Shown here in pieces: positions 37,081 through 45,875 of a stretch of 64,000 bases of DNA. Where the stretch lies: the NCBI RefSeq assembly GCF_008087665.1, contig NZ_CP042912.1, positions 3,534,001-3,598,000 of the forward strand, given 5' to 3'. This DNA comes from Mariniblastus fucicola (GTDB taxonomy: Bacteria; Planctomycetota; Planctomycetia; Pirellulales; Pirellulaceae). Position 1 is the first letter of the stretch. Every line of letters begins with the position of its first letter. The notes beneath the pieces were generated by a model, which did no database searches, was not told where the DNA came from, and saw nothing but the letters and a program-made list of their open reading frames with translations. The position numbers and the translations under genes were made by a program.

Positions 37081-38985
37081 ATGCGTCTCAGATTTTCGCC
37101 CTTGGCAGTCCTGGCACTGTTACTTTGTTCCAGCGTCTCAAGTTTGTTTGCACAACAGCCTGTGGCGGACTGGACGTTCGTTCCCGATTACGTGCTACCA
37201 GCCAAAGCCGAAAACCATCCGGGACCTCGAATCGACAACCCGAAAGGGAATGCACCGTTGGTTGAAATCGACTCTGCCAGTTTGAGATTCAATTCGGAAC
37301 TTCCAACCGAACGCCTGCGGCACCTCTTGCCGTCGGAATCGATTCCGCGCGAGGCTTTCTCAGTTGAGATGTGGATCCTGCATCACGTCAACCAGCCCGT
37401 GGGTGCTGTCGTGGCAGCCAAAGGAAAAGTTCCGGGAGACACCGTGCCGTGGTCGCTTGGCTTTCACAACTGGAAATCCAGTTTCTCGACGCAGGGAATT
37501 GACGGAGCCATGGTTCAACTGCAAAGCCGCATCAAACGATGGGGCGGATACAAGCAGCGATGGATCCACCTTGTCGCTGCCTACGACGGCGACGTCATTC
37601 GGATGTTCGTCAACGGAGAAGAAGTTGCCAGTGGGCACATGCATCACGACAAACTTGCCTGGCCCGAGCATACGGAACTCGAATTGGCAGCCTACATGAA
37701 CTCAGAGCCATTCATGCAGTGGGCGAACCTTGTTCATCGAGTCAAAATTTATACCGAAGCGCTCTCCGAAACACAGATTAATCGCAACTTCTTCGCACTG
37801 CAAAAGGTCGTCGAAGAAGGCCGACTGTATGACGGTTTGTTTCACTTCACTGCCGGCCCGTACCTGAATTATATGACTCAGGAAAGCGTAAACGTGGTTT
37901 GGGAAACCGACCGTGACGCGACTGCGAAACTCGAGTGGGGAACCACCGCCGAACTTGGCGAGGAGATGGAACTTTCAAAATCCAATCGACTGCAAACAGC
38001 AACCATCAAGGGGCTCAAGCCAGCAACTCCTTACTTCTACCGCATCCGTTCCAACTGCGGCGACGAGCAGATCGACTCGGGATTGCTGACCTTTAAAACG
38101 GCGGTCAAAGAATCGCAACCGTTCAAGTTCGCGGTCATCGGTGACACAGAATCGCGTCCCCACGTCAACGACCGGCTTGCGAAACTGATCTGGAGCGAAA
38201 GACCCAACTTCCTGATCAACCTTGGCGATCTGACAGACGCCGGCAAAGAGCCCCATCGATACGAATGGACGCACGAGTATTTTATCGGGATGAATCAGCT
38301 GACAAGCCGCGTGCCTGTGTTCGCCGTTCCGGGTAACGGAGAAGACGATCTGTATTGGTACAACCACTATCACGACTATCCTGAGCCTGAAGGGTTCTAC
38401 AAATTCCGTTTTGGCGACGCCGCGTTTTTCATGCTCGACAGCAATCAACGCAAGGAAGAGTTTGTTCCCGGCGGCAAGCAATACGAATGGCTCAAGAAAG
38501 AACTGGCGGCCTGCGATGCGAAATGGAAGTTTGCTTGCCATCACCACGCAGCCTACACCGGTGAAGAAGACGACTACGGCGACACGTGGAAAGAAGGAAC
38601 GACGTTTGGCGATCCAGCGGTTCAGAAAATTGTTCCGCTGTACGAGGAGTTCGGCGTCGACATGGTAATGTTCGGTCACTTGCATCTCTATGAGCGATCC
38701 CATCCGATGAAGGGCGGCCAAGTCGACTTCGCGGCAGGGACGATCCATCTGTTGGCCGGTGGCGGAGGCGGAAACATCGAGGACTTTGCTCCGACTCCTA
38801 CGTTCTTTAGCGCCAAAGTTCACCGCGGGCACCACTACGTGATCATTGAATCTCAGAACAATACGTTGACCATGCGAATGTACGACACCAACGGCGCAAT
38901 CCGCGACAGCCTTGTCTTGAGCAAGCAGGACGATGGAAAAGTGACCATGAAAGCCGGCGATACAGAGCAGGTTGACCGGAAGTAA
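37081..38985 (+). CDS. LamG domain plus calcineurin-like metallophosphoesterase
   Basis: A 634-aa exported protein. ATG 37081 is supported by GAGAAGAG and a signal peptide ending FAQQ. After a concanavalin/LamG-type domain (about 85-250) and a short fibronectin-III-like purple-phosphatase N-domain (about 258-340) comes a metallophosphoesterase domain: D355 (IGDTES), D383 (LGDLTD), N419 (GNGED), H487-H489 (HHHAAY) and H533/H535 (GHLHLYER). The usual GNHE/D is GNGE here, so the His that helps in catalysis is missing. Purple-acid-phosphatase-like esterase of an extracellular phosphoester is likely; substrate unknown. Confidence 0.88.
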   Translation: MRLRFSPLAVLALLLCSSVSSLFAQQPVADWTFVPDYVLPAKAENHPGPRIDNPKGNAPLVEIDSASLRFNSELPTERLRHLLPSESIPREAFSVEMWILHHVNQPVGAVVAAKGKVPGDTVPWSLGFHNWKSSFSTQGIDGAMVQLQSRIKRWGGYKQRWIHLVAAYDGDVIRMFVNGEEVASGHMHHDKLAWPEHTELELAAYMNSEPFMQWANLVHRVKIYTEALSETQINRNFFALQKVVEEGRLYDGLFHFTAGPYLNYMTQESVNVVWETDRDATAKLEWGTTAELGEEMELSKSNRLQTATIKGLKPATPYFYRIRSNCGDEQIDSGLLTFKTAVKESQPFKFAVIGDTESRPHVNDRLAKLIWSERPNFLINLGDLTDAGKEPHRYEWTHEYFIGMNQLTSRVPVFAVPGNGEDDLYWYNHYHDYPEPEGFYKFRFGDAAFFMLDSNQRKEEFVPGGKQYEWLKKELAACDAKWKFACHHHAAYTGEEDDYGDTWKEGTTFGDPAVQKIVPLYEEFGVDMVMFGHLHLYERSHPMKGGQVDFAAGTIHLLAGGGGGNIEDFAPTPTFFSAKVHRGHHYVIIESQNNTLTMRMYDTNGAIRDSLVLSKQDDGKVTMKAGDTEQVDRK

Positions 38986-39012
38986 CCGATAGACGCACGG
39001 AACCCAAAAAGC

Positions 39013-39046
39013 GACGCGGCTCAATTGAGCTACGTCTCTTTCTTTG
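39013..39046 (+). terminator. Probable terminator after the phosphoesterase
   Basis: GACG..GCTCAATTGAGC..CGTC folds as a hairpin (39013-39036) with a small internal loop, followed by TCTTTCTTTG. It starts 28 bp past the stop codon. Confidence 0.5.
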
Positions 39047-39302
39047 TCACGCCTGGTTTAGTGCAACGACCTGTTAAAGAACTCGACAGGCTTCCCGCAG
39101 GGAAACGTGAGGTTTGAACGGCGGCACATGTCGGCTGGCTGCCAGACGATCGAGAGGTTGAAAGCGGTGTCGCATTTGGCATTGCGTGCGACTGTTCGCG
39201 AATATGGAATACGTGCAAGAATACGACCATTAAAAATTGGACTTCGAAATGTAAATGGCGTACAACGCTGACTTAACGTGGCGAATTCTTTTGGACCGTG
39301 TA

Positions 39303-40358
39303 ATGACAAAGATTGCCTTTGAGATCCTGATTTGTTCAGCGTTCTTTTTAATGCCGGCAACTCTAGTTGATTCAATCAGTGATGAGAGTTTCGATGTCAC
39401 AGCAAGTGCAGCGATAACACAAATCGAAAACGCATTGTACTATTTCGCTGATTTCGATCTCGGCACGTTATCGTCTGGCGAAAAAGGCACGGTTGTATTG
39501 AAGTTGACAAACCCAACTTCCGAGCCGTTTGTCTTCACTGAAGTGGTCAAGTCTTGCAATTGCGTTGACGTCCATTACGACATGAATGAGATTGGTGCCG
39601 GAGAAACGGTGGATTTTGAATTCACGTTGGAAACACCGAAATTTTCAAACAGTGCAGTAGCTGCTGGTTCACTAACGCTAGTCAACAAGGATGTCGCAGA
39701 GAGCGAGAGAAGACCGCTGAATCTGAGATTCAGGTACAAGCTTGCTGGCTTGCTCAACATTGAACGCGAGATGTGCTATTTAGAAATTCCACCGACTCAG
39801 CAAGTCGATGTCTTGCGAATCCCAGTCTTGGTTACTGAACCGACAACTCCTTCAAGTCTGGAACTTGTCGCTGATGAGACTTTGGAAGTTTTAGACTTTC
39901 GTTTCGAGGTAACTCCCGACAACCTTCACATCGTAGCGGGTGTACCTGAAGAGATTGTGAAAGACGGTGCTGTCAACGGAACACTCAAAATAGTTGACAC
40001 AACTTCAAAGCGTGAGGATTCGATTTTCATCACGCTTCGAAAAGGGACAGCATTCAAAATAAGCCCGAAAGTCATAAGGTTTCGAAAAGAGAACGCCGCC
40101 AGTTCGAATCTGCGTAGCGCCACGGTACTGTTGAGAATTCCGGAAGGTGAAGACCCTGATGAGTATCAGGCGTCGGCGAAAATTCTCGGCCGTCACTGTG
40201 ATGTTAAATCTACAAAATTAGCTGAACGAGTCATCAAGCTTGATCTTTCATTCGATTTTTCGACAGCTTTGAAAGAAAACGATGATTTTGTTGAATGGAG
40301 GATTGTCCGAGGAAATGATGTGTCAGAAACAGTTTCACGCTTTGTCTTTGTCCAATAG
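39303..40358 (+). CDS. DUF1573-containing exported protein
   Basis: A 351-aa protein; ATG 39303 begins a signal-like segment (MTKIAFEILICSAFFLMPAT). The in-frame ATG 39255 is the alternative. A DUF1573-type immunoglobulin-like domain follows (DFDLGTLSSGEKGTVVLKLT, SCNCVDVHYD, ETVDFEFTLET). The rest is further beta-sandwich sequence ending SRFVFVQ. DUF1573 proteins are periplasmic or surface structural proteins of unknown role. The gene split by an IS 250 bp downstream is also exported and may be a partner. Confidence 0.75.
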   Translation: MTKIAFEILICSAFFLMPATLVDSISDESFDVTASAAITQIENALYYFADFDLGTLSSGEKGTVVLKLTNPTSEPFVFTEVVKSCNCVDVHYDMNEIGAGETVDFEFTLETPKFSNSAVAAGSLTLVNKDVAESERRPLNLRFRYKLAGLLNIEREMCYLEIPPTQQVDVLRIPVLVTEPTTPSSLELVADETLEVLDFRFEVTPDNLHIVAGVPEEIVKDGAVNGTLKIVDTTSKREDSIFITLRKGTAFKISPKVIRFRKENAASSNLRSATVLLRIPEGEDPDEYQASAKILGRHCDVKSTKLAERVIKLDLSFDFSTALKENDDFVEWRIVRGNDVSETVSRFVFVQ

Positions 40359-40388
40359 ATAAATTCACAGGCTTACTTTTGAATCTTT

Positions 40389-40449
40389 GTGGCTGCAGCG
40401 TCTCGTCGCAGTTGGCACGAGAAATACTGCGGCGGGACGCCGCAGCCAC
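40389..40449. repeat. Intergenic palindromic element, family C copy 1
   Basis: 24-nt arms (40389-40412 and 40426-40449) are inverted repeats with three mismatches; the arm core is GGCTGCAGCGTCTCGTCGC. A related element lies at 56257-56317. It sits 30 bp after the DUF1573 stop. Confidence 0.8.
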
Positions 40450-41471
40450 GATCAAGTGATCCGTTTTGAAACTGGCTCTGCCGAGTTGGACTTTCATACA
40501 CATGTATCGTCAGATGGTCAGATGCCGACGTTTTGTGCGGGACTGTAACCGCTGGCTTGTTCAAGCATTTGGATTTCAGTTGTTTTTTTGTTTGGTTGTT
40601 TAGTCATGAAGTTGATTCTGATTCCAGTTTTGTTTTTTGTGGTGTGCTTGCAGCAGTCGTTACCCAATGCTGTAGGGCAATCGCTCAAGCCACGTAAGAC
40701 AACCATCGCAGAGTCTGAATTCTCCGAGTACGCTTCTGTCTATGAATTCTACCTTTCCAACATGCTCGCATGGGAGACAGGAGAGTTCATGGTGAAAGTA
40801 GTAAAAACAATCGACTCAACTGGCCGGATGAAAAATGCTCATTTGGTCTCCGAGGAAAGCAGGATTTACAGAATAAAGTTTGATTACCCCAACAAACGTT
40901 TTTTGTGCCTAATCGAAGAAGAGTTCACCCCAAAATTGTTGGTTCATGCTTCGATAACCGATGAGATGGCCAAAAAAAACAAAAAGCGATTTGCTCAGTT
41001 TGGATTTTGCTGCCTGGACGATGAGATGTATTTGAGGAACGTTCCGGAGAAAACGCGGTACTCAAAACAAAGCAACCCAATTGAACGGCTTTCCAAACAA
41101 TTCAAAGTTCCTGAATTCAGGACCTTTGGTTTGCTGACTGAGTCAAGTGGAGCAAGGCTTTCACAACTAGAGGAGATCATTCCCAGGCTTGCGAGCGGGA
41201 GCGGGATAGTTGAGGCCAACCATTCGACGAAAGGCGTTTTAAAATTTGTGAAGCATAGTCCGATTAAATCAAGTGGAGGTGAGCAGTACTTTGTCACCAC
41301 AACTGAATTTGATTCAAAAACGATGATGCCCCGTATGAGGAATATCGAAGTAAGTGTGTTGAAGGACGCGAAAAGAAAACGCGTGAAAGACTCTGCTGAA
41401 AAGCTCAAGTGGAGAACTATAGCCGGGGTCCACGTTCCAGCTTCCTTAACCAAGGAAGGCAAGGGAACTCA

Positions 41472-42350
41472 GAGGGTGTTTTAAAATTATTTTTCCAGCC
41501 TGTTTAGCATGAATTGAATCATTGCGATTCGTATGACAGTTTCGCTGTTTTGAGTCAGTCTTTCATAGTCCTTTGAGAGCCTTCTGAATTTTCCAAGCCA
41601 TGCGAAAGTCCGTTCAACGATCCATCGCTTGGGTAAGACAACGAACCCTTCGGCTTCGACCGGACGCTTAACGGTTTGCAAGATGACACGATACCATTGC
41701 TTCAGGAACTCCGGCAAATCAGCCCGCCCGTAAATCGAGTCCGCGAAGATGACTCGAAGCCGACGAAACTTCTGTCTGATGTTTTCAAGAACAAGATGTG
41801 CACCTTCGTAGTCTTGTAGATCGGCCGAGTGGACAACAACGACCATCACAAGCCCCAACGTATCCACCAGGATGTGACGCTTTCGTCCGGTAATTCGTTT
41901 CGCCGCGTCATACCCGCGTAATTCTCCTCCTTCAGCACTGCGAATGCTTTGCGAATCAATGATGGCTGCTGTTGGCGTTGGCTTCCTGCCTTCTTTGCGG
42001 CGTACCTTTTCGCGAAGACGATCGTGAATGCGTTGCCATGTCCCATCAATACGCCAAGCTCGATAAACTCCATAAACCGTGTTCCAATTCGGAAAGCAGT
42101 CCGGAAGCAACCGCCACTGGCAGCCCGTTCGACACCAATACAATATCGCATCGACAATTTGACGCCGATCGATTCGTTTGCGGCCGCGAAGTTTTGCTGG
42201 CGGAATCAGACGACGAAGCAATCGCCATTGATCATCACTGAGACTGCTGGGATACTCAATACTCATCGCTACGGCTCCTTCCGTTTACGGTTTAAATGCA
42301 AACGGGGCTGTAGCGATTTTTTCAACTCAGAGCAATTTCAAAACACCTTC
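41472..42350 (-). mobile_element. Intact IS5-family insertion sequence
   Basis: 879 bp. The terminal inverted repeats start GAGGGTGTTTTAAAATTATT at the left and the complement of GAAGGTGTTTTGAAATTGCT at the right (four mismatches in 20). It is flanked by a 3-bp target duplication TCA (41469-41471 and 42351-42353). The duplication fits the TNA-type targets I recall for the IS1031 branch. One transposase gene, uninterrupted. Confidence 0.93.
41487..42266 (-). CDS. IS5-family DDE transposase
   Basis: A 259-aa transposase in one frame. The N-terminal DUF4096-type domain (LSDDQWRLLRRLIPP, ILYWCRTGCQWRLLP) is followed by a DDE catalytic domain: IIDSQS, FADSIYGR and RWIVERTFAWLGKFRRL. All three acidic positions are present, so the enzyme is probably active. 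It is encoded opposite to the gene it interrupts. Confidence 0.95.
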   Translation of the reverse strand: MSIEYPSSLSDDQWRLLRRLIPPAKLRGRKRIDRRQIVDAILYWCRTGCQWRLLPDCFPNWNTVYGVYRAWRIDGTWQRIHDRLREKVRRKEGRKPTPTAAIIDSQSIRSAEGGELRGYDAAKRITGRKRHILVDTLGLVMVVVVHSADLQDYEGAHLVLENIRQKFRRLRVIFADSIYGRADLPEFLKQWYRVILQTVKRPVEAEGFVVLPKRWIVERTFAWLGKFRRLSKDYERLTQNSETVIRIAMIQFMLNRLEK

Positions 42351-42527
42351 TCAGATTGTGCTCGGAACAAGGTTTTTCTACGACACAACTGTAGACATTG
42401 AATTCAAGTGGATTTTGTTGAATGAAAAATTTGGTCCGGAAGAATTTGATCCTGCAGTGCTCGAAGATTTTGGCAAGTTGCTAAAGTTTGAAGAAGTTGT
42501 GGACTTAAAAGAGCAGTCGGGGTTTTA

Positions 42528-42658
42528 GGCACTGTTTGACAGATTGATTTTTATGTCATCAACGCGGCCAAACATGAGCGGCAAGGCGCTAGCCGCCGTT
42601 GAAAAGCGCAACGGAACGGCGGCTAGCGCCTTGCCGCTCACATTTACCAAACAGTGCC
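42528..42658. repeat. Nested palindromic element, family D copy 1
   Basis: Outer arms GGCACTGTTT (42528-42537) and AAACAGTGCC (42649-42658) enclose longer inner arms (42574-42600 and 42615-42641) with core GGCGGCTAGCGCCTTGCCGC. The left outer arm shares its first base with the stop codon of the split gene. Related direct copies lie at 62556-62647. Confidence 0.85.
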
Positions 42659-42738
42659 AAGACGTCGCGGCTGCAAACTGGGTAGTTGCATTTCAACTCC
42701 GTTTCTCTCTGCGCGGCACCCGCACAGTAATTGGCTTG

Positions 42739-43199
42739 GGTGCCATGCGTACGAGCAGCATTTGCATGCTGTATCACGGTCAGGTTCGAACGAATGCCTG
42801 ACGCGCAAAATGAGTGATTGTAGGCAAGACGGCAGCCAAGACGATTTTGGACATCACGATCGCCGCCATGCGCCGCACCGGCAACCAGCGCGACGCCAAG
42901 GAGATGGAAGCGTTGCGCAAGAAAGTCGAAAGCAGCTACGACGAAACCACCGACATCCGCCACGCGGCAAGCCACCTGTGGGTCGACGGGATCACTAATC
43001 CGCAGGACACACGCAACGTATTAATTTCCGCTTTGGAAGCCGTGACACAGCGCGCCGATGACGAACCATTCCGAACGGGTGTGCTGCAAGTTCGAAAACT
43101 TCTCAATCCTTTAGCTACGAGTCTTCGACTGGCTAATGCGTCGATGTCGGTACCGGTGGAGGTTAACAAATGGCCGTTGGACGCGTCGGTCGATGAAGC
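42739..43199 (+). repeat. Dispersed repeat E, copy 1
   Basis: Shares long near-identical stretches with 47791-48415 and 53183-53563. Here the leader is shortened: from CAGGTTCGAACGA it jumps to AATGCCTGACGCGCAA, skipping roughly 110 nt present in the other copies. The part encoding the carboxylase C-terminus is the longest and includes about 130 nt past the expected end of that gene. Confidence 0.85.
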
Positions 43200-43281
43200 C
43201 GACGCCGTTTCGAGCACAAGCCTTGCTCTTTCTAATCGGTGTCGGACCGAAAAAGGCCTGATCTATTGCAATACTTACTAA
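42814..43281 (+). pseudogene. 3' fragment of an acyl-CoA carboxylase beta-subunit gene, copy 1
   Basis: The frame reads VGKTAAKTILDITIAAM, then TTDIRHAASHLWVDG, NPQDTRNVLISALEAV and FRTGVLQV. This is the C-terminal tail of biotin-dependent acyl-CoA carboxylase carboxyltransferase beta subunits (usual form: VMGG-x-x-A, then LWVD-x-I-x-DP-x-x-TR). The catalytic N-terminal 400-plus residues are absent. A non-homologous tail of about 45 residues follows. A parent gene is expected elsewhere on the chromosome. Probably not a functional enzyme. Confidence 0.75.
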
Positions 43282-43416
43282 TTTGCTGCGATGCTCGTTC
43301 TGCCAGCTAAGCGATATCTAACCGCAAGTTCATGTCGAAATTTATAATTTTGATTATTGTAACAAATTATTAATCCCAAGCGAAATAATCGCCCAATCAA
43401 TGCGTGATGCTTGTGT

Positions 43417-44010
43417 ATGGACAATTCACCAAAAACTCGACTGAGCCTGATTGGCCGCCTACACGACAACGAAGACAGCGAAGCTTGGTCTGAATTTGTT
43501 CAAATCTATGAACCGCTCATCCAAGCCATCGTCCAGCGGCGAGGAATGCAGTACGCCGACGCAACAGAAGTCACCCAAGAAGTGCTGACTCGAGTGGCGC
43601 ATTCGATTGGCACTTGGAATCCCGACCCAAGCAAGGGAACGTTTCGTGGTTGGCTTTACCGAGTCACGAGAAACCTGACCATCGACTACGTGAGGCGAAA
43701 CAAAACCAGAACGCCGACTGAGGGTGAAATTGATTTTGATCAACTGGCTGAGCCATCATCTGACGATTCGCGTGAGTTTCGTTTGGAGTATAGGCGGCAG
43801 CTATTCGGCTGGGCTGTCGGACAAGTTCAGCCATCGTTCAAGCCAGAGAACTGGCAGGCGTTTTGGAAAACAGCAGTGGAGCAAAAATCGGTCGACGAAG
43901 TATCACGTGAACTCAATATTTCGCGAGGTCGAGTTTGTGTCGCCCGGTTTCGAGTCATGACCAGAATCACCGCGGTCATCAAAGAAAGAATGCAAGAGAC
44001 TGACGAGTGA
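43417..44010 (+). CDS. ECF-type RNA polymerase sigma factor
   Basis: A 197-aa sigma factor. ATG 43417 was chosen over an upstream TTG. Region 2 shows DATEVTQEVLTRVAHSIGTW and FRGWLYRVTRNLTIDYVRR; region 4 shows WKTAVEQKSVDEVSRELNIS and RGRVCVARFRVMTRI. The layout is that of planctomycete ECF factors paired with kinases. The kinase gene starts 65 bp on, and its N-terminal zinc motif suggests it acts as the cognate regulator. The 200 bp upstream is AT-rich and probably contains the promoter. Confidence 0.92.
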   Translation: MDNSPKTRLSLIGRLHDNEDSEAWSEFVQIYEPLIQAIVQRRGMQYADATEVTQEVLTRVAHSIGTWNPDPSKGTFRGWLYRVTRNLTIDYVRRNKTRTPTEGEIDFDQLAEPSSDDSREFRLEYRRQLFGWAVGQVQPSFKPENWQAFWKTAVEQKSVDEVSRELNISRGRVCVARFRVMTRITAVIKERMQETDE

Positions 44011-44075
44011 TCACCAATGAACCGGCAACTCGGTTTTGAAAATTGCGTCACACTAAATTCGAAGGCAAGATCAAC

Positions 44076-45695
44076 ATGAACAACCAAAACCACATCACCG
44101 AAGCCCAGTTGACTCTGTTGGCTTCAGGTGAACCGGATGAAAAACAAATTCAGTCAGTCGCCGAACATCTTGAGACTTGTCTTCAATGCCAACAATCACT
44201 TGATACAGTCGCCGCAGAACCCGAATATTGGAATTTGATTTCCCAGCTTAAAACTGAGCCCACGCTGTCAACGATGTCTCTGCACAACGGAACAGGAATG
44301 CGATTGAAACAGAGTCCGCATCGCCGCAAGCAGGATGACAATGAACATCCTGAAGGTTCGATTGACTGGCACTCATTGGAGCAACTCATGGAACCGCCTT
44401 CGCACCCGGAGATGTTGGGAAGTATTGGCGGATATGATATCGAGCGCGAAGTCGGTCGAGGCGGAATGGGCATCGTCTTCAAAGCATTTGATACTGAGCT
44501 CAACCGCCCCTTGGCGATCAAAGTCCTGTCTCCTCGTCTTGCCGAGAATGGCGCAGCTCGCCAACGATTCGCACGCGAAGCCCGCGCGGCTGCTGCCGTC
44601 TTACATCCCAATGTTGTTGCGATTTATGGAGTTAGCAGCCCTCATCAAACGCCGTTTCTTGTCATGCCTTATGTCGCTGGCCCGTCGCTTCAACGCTTGG
44701 TCGATGACAATGGGCCTCTTGAAGAAAAAGAGATAGTTCGAATGGCGTTGCAAGTCGCCGCGGGACTCAGTGCGGCTCATTCGCAAGGGTTGGTGCATCG
44801 CGATATCAAGCCAGCAAATATTCTCGTCGAGTCCGATGTGAGTCGTGTTTTGGTGACAGACTTTGGACTGGCACGCGCGGCAAGCGATGCTTCGATGACG
44901 CAGACTGGTTGCTTCGTTGGCACGCCAAACTATATGTCGCCGGAACAAGCGTTAGGCAAACGTGTCGATGCACGAAGTGATTTGTTTAGCCTTGGCAGCG
45001 TGATGTACTTTATGGCCACTGGGCATCTGACCTTTCGTGCTGAGTCGCCGTTGTGCGTTCTAAATCGCATTTCGAATGACGAACCGACGCCGGTGCGGCA
45101 GGTGAATATTGACATCTCTAAGACGCTTAGCGACGTCATCGACAAACTTTTAAAAAAGGATCCCGAGGATCGTATTCAATCAGCTGGCGAGCTGCACGAG
45201 TTTTTGGAAAAGTACCTTACGTATTTGCATCAACCCGACATCGCCAAGCCGCCGGCGGTGACACCGAGGAATCCTGAATCTAAATCGCGGTTTGCTTCTG
45301 TGATTGGTTCAAACATTGGATTGACGACCATCGCTTGGTTGGTTGGCTTTGCTGGCCTGATCTGGTTCGCATCTGCAATGGGTTTCTTCAGCCAACAAAC
45401 TGGCGAGCTACAAGATAGAAGGCAGGATCTTTCACCTGAACAATTGCTGGATCTTCAAACCGCAGAAGGCGCCGCAAGTCGCATGAAAAAGCAAGGCCAA
45501 CATGACGGGGCGACTGGGCAACATTCGGCGGCCTCTTCCGAACACGCCGCGGCAGCTCAGGAATTGAGGCGTCAGTCAGATCCTGACAGAAATGCCAAAC
45601 CGCAGGGATTCGCCCCAACTCCACCGAATGCTCCCGGGGCAGTCAAATCGCCACCAGAGCCATCGGAAGACCTTCCCATTGAACGTCAGCGATGA
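44076..45695 (+). CDS. Membrane Ser/Thr protein kinase with zf-HC2-like N-terminus
   Basis: A 539-aa protein. The N-terminus has H31-x3-C35-x2-C38 (EHLETCLQCQQ), the anti-sigma zf-HC2 motif. A Pkn-type kinase follows (about 120-400): GRGGMG, K149, HRDIKPAN with D243, DFGLAR and GTPNYMSPEQ. One transmembrane segment (414-436) and a low-complexity Gln/Ala/Pro tail with no sensor domain follow. All catalytic residues are present. With the upstream sigma factor it forms a sigma/kinase pair of the type planctomycetes use for transcriptional control. The serine hydrolase gene downstream is a possible target. Confidence 0.93.
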   Translation: MNNQNHITEAQLTLLASGEPDEKQIQSVAEHLETCLQCQQSLDTVAAEPEYWNLISQLKTEPTLSTMSLHNGTGMRLKQSPHRRKQDDNEHPEGSIDWHSLEQLMEPPSHPEMLGSIGGYDIEREVGRGGMGIVFKAFDTELNRPLAIKVLSPRLAENGAARQRFAREARAAAAVLHPNVVAIYGVSSPHQTPFLVMPYVAGPSLQRLVDDNGPLEEKEIVRMALQVAAGLSAAHSQGLVHRDIKPANILVESDVSRVLVTDFGLARAASDASMTQTGCFVGTPNYMSPEQALGKRVDARSDLFSLGSVMYFMATGHLTFRAESPLCVLNRISNDEPTPVRQVNIDISKTLSDVIDKLLKKDPEDRIQSAGELHEFLEKYLTYLHQPDIAKPPAVTPRNPESKSRFASVIGSNIGLTTIAWLVGFAGLIWFASAMGFFSQQTGELQDRRQDLSPEQLLDLQTAEGAASRMKKQGQHDGATGQHSAASSEHAAAAQELRRQSDPDRNAKPQGFAPTPPNAPGAVKSPPEPSEDLPIERQR

Positions 45696-45875
45696 TGCTC
45701 TGGTCTGTGATTGGCTTCACGGCAAATTTGTTTTCTAAATCATGACGAGTCTCACTCGTCTTCACGCAACCTCTTACCGCGATTCTTCAAGTCCCCCATT
45801 TGCGCTCACTCCGCGCGCACTGGCCAACACCAACGCAATAACTGATTTGAATATCCCGTTCTTGAAAGGAACACC

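Larger units (their letters stand above)
40606..42528 (+). pseudogene. Exported protein gene interrupted by an IS5-family element
   Basis: The 5' part (40606-41471) encodes a signal peptide (MKLILIPVLFFVVCLQQSLP) and a body of unknown family. The frame hits a stop just inside the IS. The 3' part (42354-42528) continues in the correct frame, reading IVLGTRFFYDTTVDIEFKWI, to TAG 42526-42528. Removing 41472-42350 plus one TCA target copy restores a 346-aa frame. The insertion therefore looks recent and the gene was presumably functional before it. As it stands the product would be truncated at about 292 residues. Confidence 0.9.

Noticed and set aside
37975-39024. 349-aa open frame opposite the phosphoesterase
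   Set aside because: Antisense shadow of a well-supported gene.
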